The position numbers and the translations under genes were made by a program. Shown here one piece after another: positions 6,528 to 10,023 of a stretch of DNA of 10,023 nt; position 1 is the first letter of the stretch; the number at the start of each line of letters is the position of its first letter. The notes below the pieces were generated by a model. It ran no database searches and was not told the DNA's origin. It saw only the letters and a program-made list of their open reading frames with translations. Source of the stretch: Acidobacteriota bacterium. Lineage in GTDB: Bacteria; Acidobacteriota; Vicinamibacteria; Vicinamibacterales; UBA8438. The DNA is taken from contig WTGR01000792.1 of the NCBI GenBank assembly GCA_011523485.1, positions 1 to 10,023 of the forward strand, written 5' to 3'.

Positions 6528-8713
6528 CGCACGCCTCGCAGGTCGAAGTCCACGGCATCGTGAAGCCTGTGAAGCCTGCGGCCGTCGTAGCGTTTGGCCT
6601 GGACGTCGTCGTCGGTACGATTGATCGCATAGCCGACGATGTCATCGGTTCGGTGTCCGTTGAGAACGAAGGCGTCAATAGCCTCCTTGCTGTGGGTCGA
6701 CAGGAAGACCTGCACGTCGAGCTTGACCGCAAGATCCTGTACGAGACGTGTGAACTCGACGAGGAGCTCCGTATGGATCGCGTTCTCGAATTCGTCGACG
6801 AGCAGCACGCCCCCGCGGACCCCGGCCAGGAGCAGTCCGATCTCGAACACGCGCCGCACGCCCTCGCCGAACGCCGCGAGATCCGGCGCCCTGTCGAAAT
6901 CGTCGTGACTGACCAGGAACCGATTGAACCGGTCGGCCAGTTCGATGTTGCGGAGTCCCGGATCGACGCGTTGGCGAATGAAGTCGATGATCTGCTGCTT
7001 CGTTCCGGCTTCCAGGCTTTCCTTGTTGCAGCGCGCAAGGGTCTCGGGACGGTTGGCCGAAAACGGGCTCGTGAACGCCGAGCGGCACAGCCAGTGCTGT
7101 CCCTCGAAACTGGTTCGTCGCGGACGGTCCTCGAAGAACACGACTTCCGTACGCTGCGCCTGCCTCCCGTAGCTGGCTTCCACGCCAAGCGTTGAAAGAA
7201 ACGAGGTCTGATCTTCAAGGTCCGACTCAGGTTCGGTGAAGACCTCGAACTCGACGCTCGTCGTGTTGCCCGGCACCTGGTCGAAACGTCCCGACAGTCG
7301 GGCGGCCCGCGGTAGTTGCTCGACAAGCCACAGTGGATCCGGATCTCCCTCCACCCGACCTCGCCAGCGGATGGCGTCCAACAGGGCCCGTTCGTCGTTC
7401 TGATGGGCAAGCAGATGGATTGCTTCCAGCAGTGACGTCTTTCCCGCGTTGTTGACACCGACGATGAGATTGATTCGACCGGGGCTGTCGAGGGCGAGGC
7501 CTTCGATGCCGCGGTAGCTCTCTACGTGGATGAAGGAGAACTGCGACTGCGTGATTTCGTTGAACGGTTGCCACGGCAACCCGCGACCGACGGCCGGCGG
7601 CTGGCGTTTGCGGGCCAGCGCGATGCCCTGCAGCGTGCCGATGAGCTGCTCGACGCGGTCCAGGTCGGCGGGCGTCAGATCTCCAGTTCTCGAGTGGAGT
7701 CGTTGGATGCCCTTGTCGCAGACCGCGAACGCCCCGTCGACTTCGCTCTTGACGAGCAGATCGCTGGAGAGCGTCGCCTCCTGCAGGCTCCGGGTTTCGT
7801 CCAGACGCCTGACCGCCTTGGGATCCTGGATGATTCTGCCGAGCTCGCGGACGTGTCCACCGGTAGTGATGACGGGTTCGGACGTGGTCCGAACGTCGGT
7901 GTCAGGGCCTTCATCCTCTCCCTCCTCGGATTCCGCCTCCCGCGACATCCACGAGAAAAGACGCTCCAGGTTCGACTCGTTGGACGCCGTGCACAACGCA
8001 TGATTCCAGCCGAGCCAGTCGCGTATCGATTCACTCTCGAGGACCTCGCGAAACAGGTTGTACTGTTCCGATTGAAACTGGTCTCCGTAGTCGCTCTCCC
8101 GATACGTGTTGACCAGGGCCAGCGTTCTCACGGACAGGTTGAACTCGCGTTTGCTTACGCCGAGAGCCCTGCACACCGCGTCGGCATCGTTGTGGAATTG
8201 CGGAAGCAACTGCTCCATCGCCCGTGCGCGGTTGACCGCGGGCCACCGCCGCTTGCCGGAGATGTGGTGGAGCCCCATCATGACCATGTGATCGCGTTCG
8301 TCGGCGTCCTCGTACTGCAGGACGGGCACCCTGGAGAACCACGCACCGTCGAGCCTGCCGAGATCGATGGCGTCCTCTTCGTACCTGCGCTGCAGGTACT
8401 TGAGCGTCGCGACACGCCGGTTCCCCTCGACCACGAGAAACCGCACCCCGTCCTTGCGCGCCAGGATTGGATCGATGTCGAGCCAGCCGTTCTCCTTGAT
8501 GCTGGCAATCAGATCCCGGACGTTTTCCTGGTGGCGTCCCAGCACGAAGCCGGTCGTACGACGCTGGACGTCCGCATCGTAGACGTGCTCCGGCGCCACT
8601 GGCCGGTACTCCGCATGGTTCACGAACCGGAAGTTGTTCGGGTCGAGGTAGAGGCGACTGAGCGACACCGATTGCCGCCTGCCACGCACCTGTTCCGCAG
8701 TTTCGTCGCTCAC
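6524..8713 (-). CDS. ParB/Srx-like domain fused to OLD/AAA15-type ABC ATPase
   Basis: A 729-residue chain (GTG start at 8713). The N-terminal part (about 15-150) is ParB/sulfiredoxin-like, with VVEGNRRVATLK at 94-105 matching the ParB G-x-R-R nucleotide box. A helix-turn-helix-like stretch follows (about 176-201, ALGVSKREF), then an acidic linker (about 259-273) and an ATPase from about 390. The ATPase has YRGIEGL, Walker A GVNNAGKTS at 419-427, a degenerate signature FGEGVRR at 615-621, Walker B GVLLVDEFENAIH at 635-647 (D640, E641) and the H-loop STHSKE at 672-677. The Walker A-to-H-loop layout is that of AAA15/OLD ATPases paired with TOPRIM nucleases. It may sense or load on DNA through the ParB part and gate the downstream TOPRIM protein, to which it is coupled by ATGA. 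The frame stays open to a GTG at 8827, but GAAGGAA 7 nt before 8713 and the start of conserved sequence favour the shorter form. Confidence 0.88.
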   Translation of the reverse strand: MSDETAEQVRGRRQSVSLSRLYLDPNNFRFVNHAEYRPVAPEHVYDADVQRRTTGFVLGRHQENVRDLIASIKENGWLDIDPILARKDGVRFLVVEGNRRVATLKYLQRRYEEDAIDLGRLDGAWFSRVPVLQYEDADERDHMVMMGLHHISGKRRWPAVNRARAMEQLLPQFHNDADAVCRALGVSKREFNLSVRTLALVNTYRESDYGDQFQSEQYNLFREVLESESIRDWLGWNHALCTASNESNLERLFSWMSREAESEEGEDEGPDTDVRTTSEPVITTGGHVRELGRIIQDPKAVRRLDETRSLQEATLSSDLLVKSEVDGAFAVCDKGIQRLHSRTGDLTPADLDRVEQLIGTLQGIALARKRQPPAVGRGLPWQPFNEITQSQFSFIHVESYRGIEGLALDSPGRINLIVGVNNAGKTSLLEAIHLLAHQNDERALLDAIRWRGRVEGDPDPLWLVEQLPRAARLSGRFDQVPGNTTSVEFEVFTEPESDLEDQTSFLSTLGVEASYGRQAQRTEVVFFEDRPRRTSFEGQHWLCRSAFTSPFSANRPETLARCNKESLEAGTKQQIIDFIRQRVDPGLRNIELADRFNRFLVSHDDFDRAPDLAAFGEGVRRVFEIGLLLAGVRGGVLLVDEFENAIHTELLVEFTRLVQDLAVKLDVQVFLSTHSKEAIDAFVLNGHRTDDIVGYAINRTDDDVQAKRYDGRRLHRLHDAVDFDLRGVR

Positions 8714-8720
8714 GGTCCAC

Positions 8721-8727
8721 TTCCTTC
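8721..8727 (-). promoter_or_regulatory. Ribosome binding site fixing the ParB-ATPase start
   Basis: On the minus strand GAAGGAA lies 7 nt before the GTG at 8713-8711. The alternative in-frame GTG at 8827 would add 38 Arg- and Ala-rich residues with no family similarity, and would place the inverted repeat at 8758-8777 inside the gene. This site decides for the shorter form. Confidence 0.6.
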
Positions 8728-8757
8728 GTCGTCGGGAGGATGGCTCTGCTCTGTACT

Positions 8758-8777
8758 CGATCGTAGCCTGACGATCG
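8758..8777. promoter_or_regulatory. Perfect 7-bp inverted repeat, candidate operator of the ParB-ATPase/TOPRIM module
   Basis: CGATCGT, six bases, ACGATCG: a perfect 7-bp inverted repeat ending 45 bp before the GTG at 8713. Each arm also contains the palindrome CGATCG, so two such hexamers lie 14 bp apart. A weak -10-like TACGAT on the minus strand overlaps one arm. The position fits an operator bound by the module's own helix-turn-helix/ParB protein or by an outside repressor. The regulatory role is inferred from position and symmetry only. Confidence 0.4.
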
Positions 8778-8884
8778 TTTCCTGCGTCGCCTGCGGCCCG
8801 GATTGCCGCCCAGCCACGCCTGCCCACGAGTCCGCGCGGAGCTTCTACACCGCAGACTGCGGGCGGGGGCGCCGATGGGCGCAG

Positions 8885-8917
8885 CGCTACCGCGACGTCA
8901 CGTTCGCGTCACGCCGG
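8885..8917 (-). repeat. Degenerate copy of the 3' end of the CoA-transferase beta gene
   Basis: Aligned by eye with 8969-9004, this stretch matches at 26 of 33 positions, allowing one 3-base gap at the stop codons. Read on the minus strand it encodes RDANVTSR-stop, against REANVALR-stop at the true gene end. It lies in the same frame exactly 87 bases (29 codons) downstream. It may be a remnant of a tandem duplication or an insertion scar; chance similarity is not excluded. Confidence 0.4.
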
Positions 8918-8973
8918 TGGGTGCTCTACATGGTGGACGGGTCGTCGCCAGTCGTCGCCCCGGCGGCACGCTA

Positions 8974-9708
8974 CTACCGCAGCGCCACGTTCGCCTCGCG
9001 CTCGAACTGCCCGTCAGGGTCGAGCGCATGCAGCGCGGCGACCTCGCGGGCGGTCGGCGGCGGTGTCGGCCCGGCGCCGGTCGCGTCGAACGAGAACCCG
9101 GTCCTCCGCCGCACCTCCTCGAGCGAAGCTTCCGGATGCCGGGAGCGCAGAGCGAGCCGGCCGTCGCGCTTCTCGAAGACCGCGATCGGGGTGACCACGC
9201 CGTGCAGGCCGCCCGCGGCGGTCACGAAGTCGAGCTTTTCCACCAGCGTGCGTCGGGAATGCTCCGTGCGCCACGTCACCGCGCGCCGCGCCGTCGGCAG
9301 CATGACGGCACCGCCTCCGCCTCCCGGCAGGCGCACCTTGGGGGCGTGCCAGTCGCCGATTGCCGACACGTTCGTGCGGCCGAGGCCGTCGACCTGGGCG
9401 GCGCCCAGAAAGCACAGATCCATCCCGCCCCGGGTGCACAGGTCGTAGAAGTCCTCGTTGGCGAAGATCGCGGTCGAGCCCTCCGCCAGCACCGGGTCGG
9501 AGCTCGATCGGGGTATCGACGACGGGATGGGCTGCACGCCGCCGGCCACGTTGAGGTAGACGAAGTCGAAGTCGTAGGCCCGCTTGGCGAGCAGGCAGGC
9601 CAGCATGGGCGGTGTCGAGTTCACGCCGCTGAACGTCACCTCGTCCGGCCGGATGAAGCGCGCGAGGTTCGTGACGAGGTACGAGAAGGCGGACCAGCGT
9701 TCAGGCAT
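8974..9708 (-). CDS. CoA-transferase family I, beta subunit (GctB/IpdB-like)
   Basis: This 244-residue protein resembles the B subunit of glutaconate-type CoA-transferases along its length: TFSGVNSTPPMLA near the N-terminus, SIPRSSSDP at about 64-72, LGAAQVDGLGRTNVSAIGD at about 101-119, a glycine-rich loop at 129-133 (GGGGG) and a C-terminal RTGFSFDATGA. The family moves CoA between carboxylic acids, or in IpdAB acts as a hydrolase in steroid-ring breakdown. The segment where GctB carries its catalytic Glu (VESG) here reads YLNVAGG (51-57), so that residue seems absent and the reaction is uncertain. The ATG at 9708 is chosen because it overlaps the alpha subunit's stop by 8 bp and begins the conserved region; the frame stays open upstream, but that part is a shadow of the alpha gene. 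It ends with a double TAG. Confidence 0.88.
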   Translation of the reverse strand: MPERWSAFSYLVTNLARFIRPDEVTFSGVNSTPPMLACLLAKRAYDFDFVYLNVAGGVQPIPSSIPRSSSDPVLAEGSTAIFANEDFYDLCTRGGMDLCFLGAAQVDGLGRTNVSAIGDWHAPKVRLPGGGGGAVMLPTARRAVTWRTEHSRRTLVEKLDFVTAAGGLHGVVTPIAVFEKRDGRLALRSRHPEASLEEVRRRTGFSFDATGAGPTPPPTAREVAALHALDPDGQFEREANVALR

Positions 9709-10023
9709 GGACGGGCTCGCCGTGCTCGGGCGCCGCCGCCAGGTGCGCTTCCGGCAGGCCCTCGGACTGCATGTACGTTTCGACGGCCGGGTAGTCCACC
9801 TCGTAGAGCGGCCAGCACGAGCCGGGCCAGGCCCCCCGGGGGACCACGGCCACCGCCTCGACCATGAACCCGGGGATGAGCGTGAGCTCGGGGCGCTCCC
9901 GGAACGAGGCGATGGGAGCGAGCGACTCCGCCACGACGAACACGCGCCCGGCCGCACGGCTGAGGATGCGGTCCCAGTGGGACGTGCCGTAGACGCGCGC
10001 GTCGCCCTGCTCGTTCGCCTCGT
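9701..10023 (-). CDS. CoA-transferase family I, alpha subunit, C-terminal part (runs off window)
   Basis: The last 106 residues are visible, read from the window edge to a TGA at 9703-9701. They include NEQGDARVYGTSHWD near the edge, RVFVVAESL, and a PGFMVEAVAVVPRGAWPGSCWPLYEVDY block. That block is typical of the C-terminal part of GctA/IpdA-like subunits, where the partner follows immediately. The gene overlaps the beta subunit start by 8 bp, so the two are translationally coupled and should form an alpha-beta enzyme. The N-terminal half, with its nucleotide-loop and any catalytic acidic residue, lies outside the window, so substrate cannot be judged. Confidence 0.85.
   Translation of the reverse strand, partial: EANEQGDARVYGTSHWDRILSRAAGRVFVVAESLAPIASFRERPELTLIPGFMVEAVAVVPRGAWPGSCWPLYEVDYPAVETYMQSEGLPEAHLAAAPEHGEPVHA

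Larger units (their letters stand above)
8714..8973. other. Intergenic region between CoA-transferase and ParB-ATPase module
   Basis: These 260 bp contain no convincing gene. Starting from the module side they hold the ribosome binding site (8721-8727), the inverted repeat (8758-8777), about 100 bp with no recognisable signal, a degenerate copy of the CoA-transferase gene's 3' end (8885-8917), and a small tandem pair of the 10-mer GTCGTCGCC(A/C) at 8941-8960. Open frames crossing it on the plus strand lack ribosome binding sites and family motifs. No tRNA gene or clear terminator is visible. Confidence 0.55.

Noticed and set aside
5670..8713. Assignment as Gabija or PARIS outright
   Set aside because: No GajB helicase, ATPase and TOPRIM are separate (unlike GajA), the TOPRIM protein looks DUF3226-like rather than DUF4435-like, and the ATPase has a ParB domain.
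8714..8827. N-terminal extension of the ParB-ATPase from a GTG at 8827
   Set aside because: No good ribosome binding site, Arg/Ala-rich unmotivated residues, and the inverted repeat would fall inside it; the GTG at 8713 has a GAAGGAA site.
7526..9448. Plus-strand open frame (640 codons) opposite the ParB-ATPase and CoA-transferase genes
   Set aside because: It crosses two well-supported minus-strand genes and the promoter gap, and has no recognisable domain.
1..10023. CRISPR array, rRNA, tRNA, insertion sequence or integrase
   Set aside because: No regularly spaced repeats, no tRNA-like cloverleaf arms or rRNA stretches, and no transposase or recombinase motifs on either strand.

Overview
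The window is high-GC bacterial chromosome. Hand counts of 60-base lines give about 73% GC in the flanking genes. Coding is dense on both strands, with many long open shadow frames. The gene content (a BatA-like von Willebrand protein beside long TlpA-like thiol-redox proteins, an ANL acyl-CoA synthetase, a two-subunit CoA-transferase) would suit a soil or marine Acidobacteriota (Vicinamibacteria-like) or a similar deep-branching Gram-negative lineage. That placement is inference only; no rRNA or marker gene is present.

Left part (1-2752, plus strand): the 3' end of an unrecognised gene, then a three-segment membrane protein with a periplasmic vWA domain, then a membrane-anchored thioredoxin-fold protein. 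Spacings are 27 and 7 bp, so this looks like one envelope operon, ended by a short hairpin with a T-run at 2736-2752.

Middle (2757-5663): a minus-strand AMP-forming acyl-CoA synthetase converges on that operon and diverges from a second TlpA-like protein. The second TlpA-like protein is a clear paralogue of the first across its whole length. The ligase therefore sits between two copies of a duplicated gene.

Right-centre (5670-8713, minus strand): the most interesting part, a two-gene module with ATGA-overlapping genes. The first gene encodes one 729-residue chain that combines a ParB/sulfiredoxin-like domain, a helix-turn-helix-like stretch, an acidic linker and an OLD/AAA15-type ABC ATPase. 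The second encodes a stand-alone TOPRIM-like protein (DUF3226-like). An ATPase paired with a separate TOPRIM protein resembles split OLD nucleases and PARIS, so this is a candidate anti-phage or plasmid-defence system with an unusual ParB front end. A 7-bp perfect inverted repeat lies about 45 bp upstream of its start, and sampled GC is lower (about 58-62%), which fits acquisition by transfer.

Right end (8974-10023, minus strand): the beta subunit of a family I CoA-transferase (GctB/IpdB-like) and the C-terminal part of its alpha subunit, overlapping by 8 bp. The beta subunit appears to lack the catalytic glutamate of GctB. The 260-bp gap between it and the defence-like module holds the inverted repeat and a degenerate second copy of the beta gene's 3' end.
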